64,000 bases of DNA from Gastracanthus pulcherrimus (lineage: Eukaryota > Arthropoda > Insecta > Hymenoptera > Pteromalidae), in assembly GCA_949152435.1 (NCBI GenBank), contig OX424575.1:32330829-32394828 (forward strand), in the 5' to 3' direction. Positions 1 through 61,717 of this stretch are shown piece by piece; position 1 is the stretch's first letter; each line of letters begins with the position of its first letter. Under the pieces are notes generated by a model. That model did no database searches and was not told where the DNA came from. It worked only from the letters and a program-made list of their open reading frames with translations. The position numbers and the translations under genes are program-made.

Positions 1-395
1 AAACTAGTAGAGATTTCTATAACCAAAAGGAGATATTTAATTATTACAACACCATATAAAACAATTTGACGATTCCATAGACAGGGCTTTTTGAGGTTAT
101 CGATTATGAATCCGAGATTAAAATTACAATATATAAAATGGCCAATCTAATATAATAAATAAATATATTATTGAGTCGAAACCTATCTTTATAGAAAGGT
201 GCACAAAAATTGATGTAAAACACAAATATATAGCTGCAGACTAAGAATTAGTCTGGTGCCAATAAAAACAAATAAATCTAAAATGTATAAAGAACGACAT
301 AATAACATTAACTATAACCACGTTTCTTTCAGTTAAAAGAATTTATTAATATCTTGTTACAACAAAGTAGAGTTTGATTTACAAACAAAGTTTAC
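1..395. other. 3' flank of TBC1D30
   Basis: AT-rich sequence beyond the stop codon. It holds the candidate poly(A) signal and nothing else that I recognise. Confidence 0.5.
342..347 (-). terminator. Candidate poly(A) signal of TBC1D30
   Basis: AATAAA on the minus strand lies about 50 bases past the stop codon. It would give a very short 3' UTR. Other AT-rich variants occur further on and the window ends at base 1, so a more distal site may be used. Confidence 0.35.
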
Positions 396-49905
<49,510 letters not shown>

Positions 49906-50215
49906 CCTCTATATATGCTGCGCTGCTGCTGCTGCTGCAGTCTGCTGCATCCTCTCCGCCCTCGCTTGCACGCGTGGCTCCTCCTAGCCGTTCTCGAACC
50001 TCATCGCTGCACCGCTGCCACCTCCTCGTGACGACGCAGGACACGAGTCGATGCTGTGCGCCGAGCTTGTCTGCTGCTGCTGCTGCTGCTGCTGCTTCTG
50101 CTCATGCTAGATATGGTCGGCAGATAGACAGATTTTCTAGCTGAGTTCTCGCTGAGGTTCTTTTTTTTCGGGTGGAGAGTCACCGGACGAGTGTGACTCG
50201 ATTTGACTGGGGGTT
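49906..50215 (-). promoter_or_regulatory. 5' leader and putative promoter region of TBC1D30
   Basis: A GC-rich stretch sits directly upstream of exon 1 in an otherwise AT-rich region. It contains a CAG-type triplet run (about 50071-50097 on the plus strand as CTG) and several upstream ATGs. One opens a serine-rich frame that closes near 50001, and another overlaps the main start in a different frame. No clear TATA box is visible; the start site cannot be placed from sequence alone. Confidence 0.45.
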
Positions 50216-52190
50216 GATATCGATAAATGAAAATTGGTATGGAGAATTTCGGGGGTAGATCGTAAAATACTTAAAGATATTTTAGCTATGTTAAGAGGGT
50301 TGTGTCATTACGATACCTTTTTAGTGAATACTAATTATATGACAAATATAATTATCTTTTAAACAAATTCACTCTTACAAGGAAAAATCGCGGAGTTTGA
50401 GTCACAAATTTTGATGAAACTTTAGGGGTCTTTTTCTTACACTTAAAAATTAAGTCCGATACCTGTAGTTTTATCCAATAATTAACATTGCATACGTGCG
50501 AAAATGTTTAAATTTTAACCTTTGTATTGCATTCAGGTCCATGCAGAAATGTTAACTTAAAATACTAACTATGATATATTTTATCTAAATAAAATAGCAT
50601 CAGGTCAAAATAGGATTCATGACGAACAATGTAAGCCCTATGAAATCTTAATTGATCCATTACTCTGGAACCTACACAAATGGAAAAAAATTCTAAATTT
50701 TATAAAATAATAGAGTTTACGATTTTGAAGCGCTAAACTTAGACTTATACTTACATACGATGAAAGTATAGGACCCGAATAAGAAAGGCATGATCTCCTT
50801 GTTGTTCGATTGTACTGTATTGCGCTCAAAGCACGGGATACTAACCATACTATAGTTTCACGATGGTCATTCGTTTTTGGCGATGAGAGTCCTGAAGTAA
50901 CTGAGAACTCGGTATTACCCCACCACTTTCTCCCTGAGTTGCTTCGAAAATCTCATACCAAAAAAGGATCTCATACCGACTAGGTCTCGTGCTTCCAACG
51001 TATGAATTTTATAGTAAAGTATCAAGAAAAGCTATCATAGCTATATATTCTCTTTGTACATGAAGCATAAATGTTCATAATCAGACCTCAGCGAGATTTG
51101 GCTAAGAGGGAATTTGTTAAAAATATTATTATATTTTTTATATAATTATTCTTTAATACACCAACTACTACACTTCATTTTTTACCGATGAGAATGTAGA
51201 AAGAGATATAATAGGAAAACCATGGTTCAAACGTTTGCAGCGTTGTCATTAAACATGAATTATTAGATTTGTTTAAACTTAATAGAGTGCGTATAAAGAA
51301 TAGTTTGAAGAATGTGTAAAAAGTAAAGATTTCAAAAAATAAACACTCAATTTATTGTGTTTGTAACCTAGCAAATTTCCAAAAAAGTAAATACAATTTG
51401 ACCGCAATACAAACCATTTAACTATACCCTCCATTAAGCTGTGAAATTTTTTTATATTTAACGGCATCAGAGTATATATTTCACGATACTCAGAGTTTCA
51501 AACTGTGCGCACCAGAGTACGCCACTTATCGCTTCCTATGCCGGGATCAAGTGAGCACTCTTCTTTTATCGTATGAACAAGCAAAAATTAATAGTTTAAT
51601 ACGAAAATCGTTCAGAAAAAAGTATTTAATGATTGAATCATGAATAATTTGGAATAATAATACAACTACAGTTTAATTAAGATTAAACTAAATATTATTA
51701 ATTTGATGTTAATCTTCATTTTAGAATTAGCAGCTAAATACAGCTAAGTTACAGTACACGCAAAATAATGATAAGGCAATATTGTCTTTATTCCAATTAA
51801 AATCTAACCAACCCCAATGCGAAAAGTACCTAACTACCGAATGTTCAAAATTTTAAGCGAATTTTGTCCCGCTAAGTCAAGTAAATTTTTATTTAATTTT
51901 TAAGCAAAACGTAAGAATATCAATCTGATTTCCAGTCGCAGTATTAAGTGACCAGTTAAGTAAAATAATCAATTTATTGTCCGATATTTCGTCACCTAAC
52001 ACGCAGTGAAGAATGATACATATAATAAAAGTATCGTTGTGATTCACTATAGCAAAATTTTCGACGAGAAAATGGTTATTGACTTCGCCTCCTGCACGCT
52101 CTGCTCACCTGCCCCCCGAGTATACAACATAATAATTAATAAATATTATATATGATGTGAGAAGATTCTAATGTATGCTTTTAAATGGAC
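50216..52190. other. 5' flank of TBC1D30, no gene seen
   Basis: AT-rich. At about 50381-50480 a stretch (AAATTTTGATGAAACTTTAG) resembles the start of the 32162 foldback. Otherwise I recognise nothing. Confidence 0.5.
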
Positions 52191-52198
52191 AATTAGAA

Positions 52199-52641
52199 AA
52201 TTCTAATGGGCACACGAACAAATATTGACTCATTGGCAATTACTTCTCCAAGAAGTATGAAACAAAGAATTAGTTTCTTCCGAAATTTACTCTAGAAGTA
52301 AGTTGTTTTTGAAAAATAAGTATCAAGGAGTCTTCTCATCTATATAAAATTTACATACATATGTCATACACCAACAGTATCTATGCGTTTATAAAAGAAA
52401 TTGTAAGTATCGTACTGATGATGGCCCACTTATAATCTCAAGGCCGGAACACTAATTAATTATTTTAAAAAATATATTTTTTTCTTTAAACATTTTTTTA
52501 TCAACTCTTAATAATTGTGATGCTATGAAAATTATCATATATGTAAGCCGGAAGAAATTAATTATTCACTTCATAGTTCTATAGAGAAGTAGATCACTTT
52601 AATTTTTAATGAGTCAATATTTGTTCGTATGTCCATTAGAA
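52199..52641. mobile_element. Foldback/TIR element (about 443 bp)
   Basis: ATTCTAATGGGCACACGAAC at the left pairs with GTTCGTATGTCCATTAGAAT at the right and on through AAATATTGACTCATT (about 34 bases). Confidence 0.75.
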
Positions 52642-53134
52642 TCTTATCTTTGTATCAATATTGTACATACGAATATATATTGGGGAAGAAAACTGCTACC
52701 GCGGCAGCAGTGACGCTATTGCAAACGTGTTTACACCTGCTTCTGCTAAGTTTTGTGTTTTAACATGGGAAACTATATCTATATGTGTGAAAAATGGCCT
52801 ACGCTCATGTACTCTACCAGAGGTCACACGGTTAATTTAAACTCCTTATAGTTAGTAGCCTTCCCCATTAAAATTTATTTTAATTCGTTTCATATTAATA
52901 CTTCATCTATTTTAATAGCTCGGAACCGAAATCCCTCATCTATTTTAACTTTATCATTTGTTACTTACTTATATATTAAATTAGCACGTATACGAGAAAA
53001 CGTATAAACATACTAAATTTGGTTAGGTACAAGTGAAAATGTGTAAAAGACAAATCTAAAACCCAATAAGACAAAAAATCAATAGATTCGAAAATCATAA
53101 ACGTAAAATCTATAGTCCAAACTGTCTTTATAAC

Positions 53135-53290
53135 TTAAGGCGATGCTAAAACCACCTGACACCGACAAATACGAGGAACCACTTTTCTCATTTAATTTTC
53201 AATTTTGAACAAATATCTTTAAAATTAGAATTCAATGAAATAAGTGGTTCCCCGTACTTGACGGTGACAGGGGGTTTAGCATCACCTTAA
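53135..53290. mobile_element. TTAA-flanked MITE (about 156 bp)
   Basis: TTAAGGCGATGCTAAAACC at the left mirrors GGTTTAGCATCACCTTAA at the right, with arms of about 55 bases through GGAACCACTT. TTAA at both ends suggests a piggyBac-type non-autonomous element. Confidence 0.8.
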
Positions 53291-53299
53291 GCCACAAAG

Positions 53300-53720
53300 C
53301 CTACAACAATAAATTCATGATTTAACTTAAAACCAATAAATTCTAAGACTATAAAACTTAAACTTAAACTTATGCATTCTAAAACCATATAAAAGATAGC
53401 ATCTACTGTAAAAATAGAGGAGCTACTGCTTTTTTTAAAAGGAGCTTAACCTTTTTCTTTGAGAGGTTATATTGGCATGTCTGAAACAGCTATTCTTATA
53501 TTTTATTTCTCTCCGGGATAAACTCGAAACCCATGAAGTTTCAAAATATACAACCAATAGACAGAAATCCTAATCCCAAAACATAAATCCAAAACATATA
53601 AATCTAAGATCCTGAATATCAAAAGCTATTAAAACCGAACCATAAAGGCTAAAGTTATAACCCCTAAAGCTATAAACCCTATCCTTCATAAACCTAAAAT
53701 CAATAAAACTAAAGCATATA
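53300..53720. repeat. Degenerate CTAAAACC/ATAAACC-type repeats
   Basis: Irregular short units such as ATAAACC, CTAAAACC and TATAAAACT recur. The same flavour appears at 60440-60495. No fixed period. Confidence 0.45.
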
Positions 53721-53885
53721 TGGGTGATTTTCAGAAAACTGTTCGATTTAGGGTCCAAATTTTTTTTAATTTTACGTACAAAAATGATATGACACGAAGG
53801 TAGAATTTCATCGGTTTCTATCGCTTTATTCTTTACAAATCCAATTTTTCGGACTCGGACAAAAAAATAAATTTCTGTACGCTTC

Positions 53886-54560
53886 TTTAAGGTGGGTCTT
53901 TCGCTTATATAGGACATAGAACAAAAAAATTATATGAGAATTTATGACGGTCCCATGGTATAAATTGTAAAATATACTTAATTATAGTCCATAACTACAT
54001 GAAAAAAGAATTGTTCCAAAAAAATTGTGACGTCACAAGTGTCAATATAATTAATTAAAAAAATATTTAGTTCAACCCCAATTGTTTCTTGTTTTTATTT
54101 TATAATCAATTTTATGTTGCGACGGTTATTCTTTTCTTTAAACATTTATCTACAAAGTTAACGAAAGAAATTTATAAAATAATATAGGTATCTATAATAA
54201 GAGAAAGATAATTATTTATAAGTAATCGTGTAAAATTTTATAAACAATTTGCTTTTCTTCATCACAAATATATTTTTTTATACATTTCTTTCGTTAACTT
54301 TATAGATAAATGTTTGAAGAAAAGAATAACCCCCGAAACATTCAAATTGATTAAAAAGTAAAACAAAAAAATTGGGGTTTACTAAACATTTTTTTAAATT
54401 GACAATAATGAAACTTGTCACGATTTTTTTAGAAATTTCTTTTTCCATATAATGTGTACTATTATTAAGTACATTTCATTAGTTTTATCATAGGAGCCTT
54501 ATAAACTCTCATATAATTTTTTGTTCTATGCCCTATAACTAGCGAAAGACCCTCCATAAT
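53886..54560. mobile_element. Large foldback (about 675 bp)
   Basis: AAGGTGGGTCTTTCGCT and TAGAACAAAAAAATTATATG at the left pair with CATATAATTTTTTGTTCTA and AGCGAAAGACCCTCC at the right. Inner arms share AAACATTTATCTACAAAGTT. Confidence 0.85.
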
Positions 54561-54887
54561 ACAAAAGAATCTGCGATTGGATAATAACATGTAATAGTAT
54601 ATACCATAGGCGATATTTCAATGCCACGGAGGTGACCGAGTTAAGTGTCCATTACAATTTTTTTTATAAATGATCTATGTTTAAAAATGTCGGAAAAGCA
54701 CAATGATAGTCTATTCTTTTTTTAAAGGTAGCTCGCAATTGAGTACAATAAGCAGCGCCATGAGCTGAAACTGATATTAACTAAATCGCTATATTCTAAG
54801 CAGTAGACATTTATCATTTCTCAACACGTTCAGAATTACAAAATTAAAAAAAAAATACAATTTCATAAATAAACGCTCTAAAAAATA

Positions 54888-55640
54888 AGGATGCCGTCCT
54901 ATGAACTATGAAAAATCGGAACTGCAAAATCGGAATCATAAAATCAGAATGAATTTGAAAATGGTGTCACTATTTCCGTTTCGTTTTTTAAAACCCCAAG
55001 TTCCATGGTACAGATTCTTTTTGTCAGAACGGAATTCTAACCTCAGTTTTGATAAAAATAAATTAATATTTACTGGAATAACACATCATTTAGCATTAGA
55101 GAGTAGAAAAAATGTTCATTAAATAGATTATTTATCAAATAAATCTTTTTTATTCCCGACTCAAGCGTAATGACCACTTTATTGACTTTAAAAGCGGGAC
55201 AAAAGCATGATATGATTCCCGCTAATCTACTCATTCCCACAAATTTACTTTTTTCCCCCATTTGCGGGAAAAAGTATCCCTTTTTTCCCCGCAAATGTAT
55301 TTTTTTTCTTTAATTATTTTTCTCTATATTAATAAACATTTTTAATAAATTCTAGTTCTTACCAAAAGTCCCTCTTTTAAGTCAATAAAGTGGCCACAGT
55401 TAAGTTGGGAACAAAGTTCTATATGCAACACTTGTTACATAATGTACTATTAATTAGTATAAAAGCCAAAATTATTGATTCGATTATTGGCAATTCCGAT
55501 TCTACTCATTTCTTAACCTTCATGGAACTGTGGATTAACAAAAAACGAAACAGAAAAGGTGGCGCCATTTTCAAATTCATTCTAATTTCATGATTCCGTT
55601 TTGCAGTTCCGATTTTTCATAGCACATGGGACGGCACCCT
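54888..55640. mobile_element. Large foldback (about 753 bp)
   Basis: AGGATGCCGTCCTATG at the left pairs with CATGGGACGGCACCCT at the right; GAAAAATCGGAACTGCAAAA and AATGAATTTGAAAATGG are also mirrored. The open frames inside derive from the arms. Confidence 0.88.
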
Positions 55641-55643
55641 AAT

Positions 55644-56002
55644 AGTTACTGTAATAAAGAGATTGAGAAAATAATACGCTTACGATCAAATGTTTATTCT
55701 CGGCATAGAATAAAAAGTCAACATTATAGTCATTTAAATTTAAAATACAACTATTTGGAGTCGGCGCCAAAATTTGTAGCAAATTACTAAATTTGTACTA
55801 CATAAATGCTAATACACGCCATGATAAATTATATTCCATCATAAAAAATTGTGAACGAACGCAATAAATTATTGATTATGGTACTAACTCCAAATAGTTG
55901 TATTTTTAATTTAAATGACCAAAAGTTGACTTATTATTCAATAAAATAATAAGCGTTTAATCATAAGCGTATTATTTTCTCAATCTCTGTATTAAAGTAA
56001 CT
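55644..56002. mobile_element. Foldback (about 359 bp)
   Basis: AGTTACTGTAATAAAGAGAT at the left pairs with ATCTCTGTATTAAAGTAACT at the right. ACAACTATTTGGAGT is mirrored near the centre. It begins a few bases after the previous foldback ends. Confidence 0.88.
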
Positions 56003-56081
56003 ACTAGTTTTAACTTTTCAGAGTCTTTATTTTTATTTAATAATTTTTATTTAACTCTTTTTAGTATTCTCAATTTTATAT

Positions 56082-56172
56082 ATATATGCATGTGTGTATG
56101 TGTGATGTGTACGTGCGTGCTTGCGTGTATGCGTGCCGCGTGCGTGGTCGTGTGTGTGTGTGTGTGTATGTG
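56082..56172. repeat. GT-rich microsatellite
   Basis: Interrupted (GT)n/(TGCG)n following a short (TA)n. Confidence 0.9.
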
Positions 56173-56704
56173 ACAAAAGCGGTACTGCTATTCCTAAGTA
56201 GGTAATTTGTGTAAAAATTGTAGAGAAATTATTAACAATAATATTTTTTTTTTCTTCGTACTGGTATTATATTTGACTAATACTGACCCAAAATCCCATG
56301 GAACTACCGCTGGATGACCCTCTATCCAAAGTAAAAAGAATTTTCGAAATTTTTTTAAAATTATTTTTCGAAACTGAACGAATAAAGGGATTATATCGAT
56401 TTGATAAGAATGGGCCAGTAAAATGTCGCAGAGTCGGTGTAATACTTTTTGCCGATATTGGAAGACAACAAAAAATTAATAATATATATTCGAGAAGAAA
56501 AATGTTGTACTGGCCCGGTCTTATTATCCCAGTTACATCTCGATGTTGGACCTCTAACGTTTTCAAGTACTGGTAGTGTCGGCAACTAATAATCGAACAG
56601 TATTCTGCCAAAAGTAAATTCTTCCATGGTAACCGTTCCTGAGTAATCGGTGAACATAGTTGAGGGAATACGTCAGTCCTACTATAGTGACTAAATACCT
56701 TCAA

Positions 56705-57285
56705 CTCGAATTCATCGGCCTATTTGGAAAATACGCAACAGAATTGATTATCCTTTTTAGAATCACTTTATTTTATAAAAATACAAAGCCGATCAGTCTA
56801 ATTGTAAGGGAAATCGAAAAAAAGCATGCGCATCAACGCTACTAGTGTAGCTAGTCGCGTAGCTAACTGGGTAGATGAAACTTAACCTATTTGAAATTTT
56901 GCCCACTACATTTAAAATACATGAGCATATATATAAATAGTAAATATATGTAAATATATGTTCTACATATTCTATGTATTCTATCTATTTCATTTATGTA
57001 GTAAATATATTTTATATATAGAATTTACTGTTGCAATACATGACTTAAGGATAGTAAGCAAAATTTCGAGTAGGCTAAGTTACATCTACCCAGCTAACTT
57101 CACTCGTACCGCAAAGCAGGTTATTATATTCAAAACTACATTATTTACTTTTTTCGATTTTCTTTATAATAACTGGACTGATCTGCTCTTCATTTACACA
57201 AAATAAAGTGATCCTGAAAAGAAAAATCGATTCTCATGCGTATTTTTAGAATGGGACGAGGAATTCGAATTAATGGTATTCGGCC
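56705..57285. mobile_element. Foldback (about 580 bp)
   Basis: GCTAACTGGGTAGATG (about 56862) pairs with CATCTACCCAGCTAAC (about 57085); AATCACTTTATTTT pairs with AAAATAAAGTGAT further out. Outer pairing around CGAATTC is weaker. Recurrent GTACTGGcCC words flank it at 56511 and 57387, so a larger composite element (about 56270-57420) is possible. Confidence 0.65.
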
Positions 57286-57740
57286 GGTACAGCTGGACTT
57301 GTGGACCCCCTTAAACCAATACGTAAGGCACACTGGGATCATCGATTAAAAAGAAAACGGTTTTCTTCCAGTACTGGTTAATACTGGCCCAGTACAATTT
57401 TGAGAATATTATGGGACCAACCTGAACCTTCATATAAAAGAAGAATTTTCGACAGCACTGCATCCGTTAGTCATTATGCGCAAACAAACATAAAAAAGTA
57501 TACAGAACGAATTGATAACCTCTCCCTTTTTGGAAGTCGGTGAAAAAGGCCCTTTTTTCCGTGTTGCAAAGCGTATTTATATGATTAATATTATTATATT
57601 ATTATTTTTTATTTATATGATTAATATTATTACATCATATTTTTTATTTTCGGTTTCAAAGACTTTATTTTTGGAAAATCATACTTTTAAAAAGAGCCAA
57701 TTTTTTGACAATCACCCTTATACATTTGCAATACAATAAA

Positions 57741-57985
57741 GTTGTGTGGGATGCAACGAGCAGTCTAGATAAGTTACCTAGATATAAGCTTATTATAGAA
57801 TTAATTATTCTTTGACCTGAAGAAGGGTGTAAAAGACACCCGAAACGTTGTCAAAATATTCATATAAATGACAACAATTTCGTCTACAATTTGCTGTTAG
57901 AAGCAATCATTTAAAATTTATCAAAGTTAGACGTTAGAGTCATTTTTTAATTAGCGAATGTTCGTATAAACATCTTACATACATT
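57741..57985 (+). mobile_element. Repeat with hammerhead-like motif, copy 1
   Basis: It starts GTTGTGTGGGATGCAACGAG and runs to CGTATAAACATCTTAC. The same block occurs in both arms of the 61694-63125 palindrome. It is probably the terminal part of a retroelement; a Penelope-like element is my best guess. Confidence 0.7.
57811..57855 (+). ncRNA. Hammerhead-ribozyme-like motif, copy 1
   Basis: The core order CTGAAGA, a GGGTGT/ACACCC stem with a 5-base loop, then GAAA follows the hammerhead pattern CUGANGA-stem II-GAAA. Flanking TTTGAC/GTCAAA can pair. There is one unpaired A before stem II and no clear UH cleavage site, so activity is doubtful. Confidence 0.35.
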
Positions 57986-58000
57986 CCAATAAATAATTTA

Positions 58001-58190
58001 TATATAAGGATATAAACAATTATATATAACTATATATAATTATATATAACTGTATATAATTATATATAACTATATATACTTACATATAATTGTATATAGT
58101 CATATATAATAGTTATTTGTCAACAGTTTAGTCTGATTATATATCCCTATATATAATTATATATAATTTTATATACTTAAATTTCTATTT
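58001..58190. repeat. TATATAACTA-type degenerate repeat
   Basis: ATATATAATTAT and ATATATAACTAT units alternate for about 190 bases with a short unique interruption. Confidence 0.8.
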
Positions 58191-58839
58191 TTATTTGTCA
58201 TTTTGAACATTTAACAATAAATAACAATAAATAACAATTAATAAATATTAAAAATAAAGATTATGACAATAAATCACATCATTTTATTCAGAAAATTTGG
58301 AGATTTACTAATGTAATTACGAACCCGAACTAATGGTTGCACATATTCTTATGTCCGGAAAGTTAATAACTGGTACGCGTTTTTGATTGATTAGTAAAAT
58401 ATTCTAAAGTTTTGCCATGGTTTCATGATGAAGAAAAATCCGGTTTTGTTAAATCCCAAATGACTAAACGTACCTGTATGAACTTTGATTTTGTGTAAAC
58501 TAAATACTTATAAAAAATACTTAAATAAATATTTTTACTTCGCCCTATAGTATATTATGGTTTGTTGACACAACATGTATAGTGTCGAATTAGTTTTCGT
58601 GTGTTTTATAATTCATATGTATATGTTGTACCAGTTCTTACTATAACCCACGCATATGAAAGTACAAGAAATTTCAATTTATCACAAAATCAAGTAATTT
58701 TTCCCTCTTTTCAAATGCTTATAACTTTCCACCCGAGCGGCCGCTTTTAACGTTTTTTTTTAATTTGAAGATCTTTTCTTCTATTTTGATGATAATTGAT
58801 CACCATTAATATTTTGTCATATGATTAGTTATGTATATA

Positions 58840-59072
58840 CATGTGATATGGCTGCATAATTGAGTGTTATGTGGGGCAATAACATATAAAGTGGACTTAA
58901 GTCATTTTCTTGGGATGTGCTAATTGTAAAAGAGCAAGAATAACCATTATTTATAAGCTATATATCTAGTATATAGTATAGTATATATCTATAGGTTCCC
59001 AAGAAAATGACTTAAGTCCACTTTATATGTTATTGCCCCACATAACACTCAATTATGCAGCCATATCACATG
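58840..59072. mobile_element. Near-perfect foldback (233 bp)
   Basis: CATGTGATATGGCTGCATAA at the left and its exact complement at the right. The arms run about 78 bases with almost no mismatches to CCAAGAAAATGACTTAAG; the loop is about 76 bases. Confidence 0.93.
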
Positions 59073-59099
59073 AGTACTACACGCAATATTAAATATTCC

Positions 59100-59370
59100 T
59101 GTGATATATAGCAGTTATATTGCAGTGAAACAGTAACAACATTTAATGTCAACGGCGTTTCTATCATAGGAATATTTCAGGAAATACCAGTACAATATTT
59201 GGTGACAATCTGGCAACATTTCAGTAACATAACAACAATATTATTATAGGGTTTAAGTGTTGCGATGAGAACGGCAAATATTGCAGTGAAATTGCAGGAA
59301 TATTATTATCATTCCACAATAATAATGGAAATTCTGGGTAATATATCAGTGACATTCCAACAATATTATT
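59100..59370. repeat. Degenerate repeats with TTGCAGTGAAA and CAATATTATTAT
   Basis: Words such as ATTGCAGTGAAA (59129, 59280), ATATTTCAG and CAACAATATTATTAT recur at irregular spacing. An old internally repetitive element is likely. Confidence 0.45.
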
Positions 59371-59843
59371 ATTATTTTATCGAAAGTACATATAATTTCC
59401 TCTTAATTTTTTATTATTTTTATTTCGCCGTAACGCTAGTACCCATTATTAATATTAGTAATATAGGGTAAAAGTGGATATTACTGTTGACGCCCCAATT
59501 ATTGCGGATTCTAGAATGTCGCCAAAAATACTACATTTTAGTAATTATTACTTCATAAAATGTTTATTTTCGCTGTATCTTTTAAGAATATGCATGTTTA
59601 TGCAAGAAATAACCTATTTTCTTTTATATATTTGTATAACCAAAGAAGTTGACCGCAGTAATGTAAAGCATACTTACGCTTGTATTACTGTGGATCCTAA
59701 CCTTTGAGTTGTATACACAGTGATTGGCGCGCAGTAATACATGCCGAGCCGCAGTAATAAAAACTAATTTCAGTAAATATTTTAAAAGCAATTATTAAAA
59801 AAATACACATTTTTTAGCCTTTCTTCTTTTATAAATCACATAT

Positions 59844-59963
59844 AAACTACTGCGCCTATCTTAATAATACTTCAACGATTCTCTTCGATTTATAAACCTA
59901 TGTGTTTCTCCGCAGAAAACGAAGAGAATTGTAAAAGTTTTATTAAGATACGTGCAGTAGTTT
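59844..59963. mobile_element. Hairpin element (120 bp)
   Basis: AAACTACTGCGCCTATCTTAA at the left pairs with TTAAGATACGTGCAGTAGTTT at the right, and TTCTCTTCG with CGAAGAGAA further in. Confidence 0.85.
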
Positions 59964-60049
59964 GAGCGCGATGAAGTAACAAACAAACCAACTTTCATAT
60001 TCATACATATATCTTCCTACATTATATAGTTGTTTGTATATCTTATAAG

Positions 60050-60215
60050 ATTTACGCCCTCCTCTTCCCCCTTCGCCCCTCCACGTCCCCCACGCCCCTC
60101 ATTTTGTCCTCCTCATTCTCCTCCTCAAAATAAGGTAATATCATTTTAAAAAATACGTTATTTTGATCTTCCTTTTGCTTTTCCTCGCCCCACCTCATGC
60201 CCTCCTTAACTGCTC
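60050..60215. other. Pyrimidine-rich tract
   Basis: C/T-rich sequence (CCTCTTCCCCCTTCGCCCCT) on the plus strand. A matching G/A-rich tract lies at 63205-63280. No coding signal. Confidence 0.6.
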
Positions 60216-61050
60216 TTAATTGTCAAAAATAATGTAAATAAAAAAATTTTAAGTTTATCTTTTCTATTTCTATTTGGAAAACCATGTAAAATCTTATTTA
60301 ATTTCTATCTCATATGTACATGAACAGAGGCACAACATATTAACGTAAATAGGCTATGAGAAAACAAAAGTCTTTTAATAAATATTCCTACTTGATCAAA
60401 AGATAGATCATCAAATTTATTAATTGACATAGCGAATGATAATAATGCATAAAACCCCTAAACATAAAACACATAAACCTAAAACCTATATATTAATTTT
60501 CAATAAATATTCCTAATTGATTGCAACTTAGACCAAGAGATTTATTAATGTTCATAGCGATATAATAAGAAATTATTTTCTATAAATAATTAATGATAAT
60601 GATGATGATTTTCCAGAATTTAAGCTTATTGTTGGAATATAAATTTTCTCGCCTGTTATTATTTTTGCTCCTATATTTTAATTTGAATAATATTGCCTTT
60701 TATTTTAATCTTATATCGTTCCATAATCTATCACTAATTCTAAAATATCTAATGAAAATAACTATTGAATTTGTTTATAAATTTGATTTTTGAGGTTAAA
60801 GAGTTTAGATATTAATTAATATTCCAATAGAAATGCCCGTGCATTAGAAGTTTTGATTATGGGTACTTAGGCAACTTTGTAACCAAAATAGCAGGAAGAA
60901 AAAATTGTTTGATCAATTAATACTCTATGATTACGACATTAATGAGGACTGTCAAATACTTCAATTACAGCTACTTTAAAAACGGAGTTGAAACTATATT
61001 TAAAAATCCACATACAAAGGAGTTCATTGTTCCGAATTTAATATCTTTAT
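60216..61050. other. Intergenic AT-rich stretch
   Basis: Simple AT-rich DNA with some ATAAACC-type words near 60450; I see no gene or element. Confidence 0.5.
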
Positions 61051-61054
61051 ACCT

Positions 61055-61414
61055 TTTCACCACACTGCGCGTAAAGTGCTGACTGTACGCCCTCTCAGCA
61101 GGCCGTACAGTACCGCATGGACTGCCTAGGGAATAAAGTGACTTGCGCATGCGCGATGCGCCTTTTTCCGCTCTCGACTGCGTCTCGAGCGGTAAAACAG
61201 CGCGTCGCGCGTACACAAGTCACTTTACTTCTAGGCAGAGCATGGGGTACTGTACGGCCTGCTGAGATGCGTACAGTCATTTCTTTACGGGGGTGTGGTG
61301 AAAAGTAGTATACGCACCTCTGGAGTACAGTAGGCAAGCATGCACTGTGTGAAATGCCAAACGTCACACAGTGCGTACATTGCCCACTTTACTCCCTTGA
61401 TGCATAATGTACTA
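61055..61414. mobile_element. Nested foldback element C (about 360 bp)
   Basis: This is the reverse-complement copy of element B with the same two boundaries. The main difference is a short insertion/deletion in the terminal hairpin loop, where B has an extra ~20 bases. The near identity implies recent amplification. Confidence 0.9.
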
Positions 61415-61717
61415 TTATCTTACACAAACATATCACTATGGATTTACTACTCCATATAATTTCTCTATATAACCAAGTAGGAGTAAGTTATCAATTAGAA
61501 TAGTCCCCAAATCGAATATTTTCTGAATGTGATGTATGAGGATATGAGGATAGATAAACTTTTACCAAATAATAACTCCTTTGGGGACATTTCCTCAGTA
61601 ATCCCTAATTGAAACTTGTAATCAAAAATATTAATTTCTCTGTATGGCTAATTAATTATTGGAATTTATGTAAGATGTTTATACGAACATTCAAATTGTT
61701 TTCATTTATATGCATAT

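Noticed and set aside
53570..53917. 115-residue minus-strand frame
   Set aside because: Falls across degenerate repeats and a foldback arm; no family features.
54901..55294. Frames inside the 54.9-kb foldback
   Set aside because: They arise from the inverted arms and have no protein similarity I recognise.
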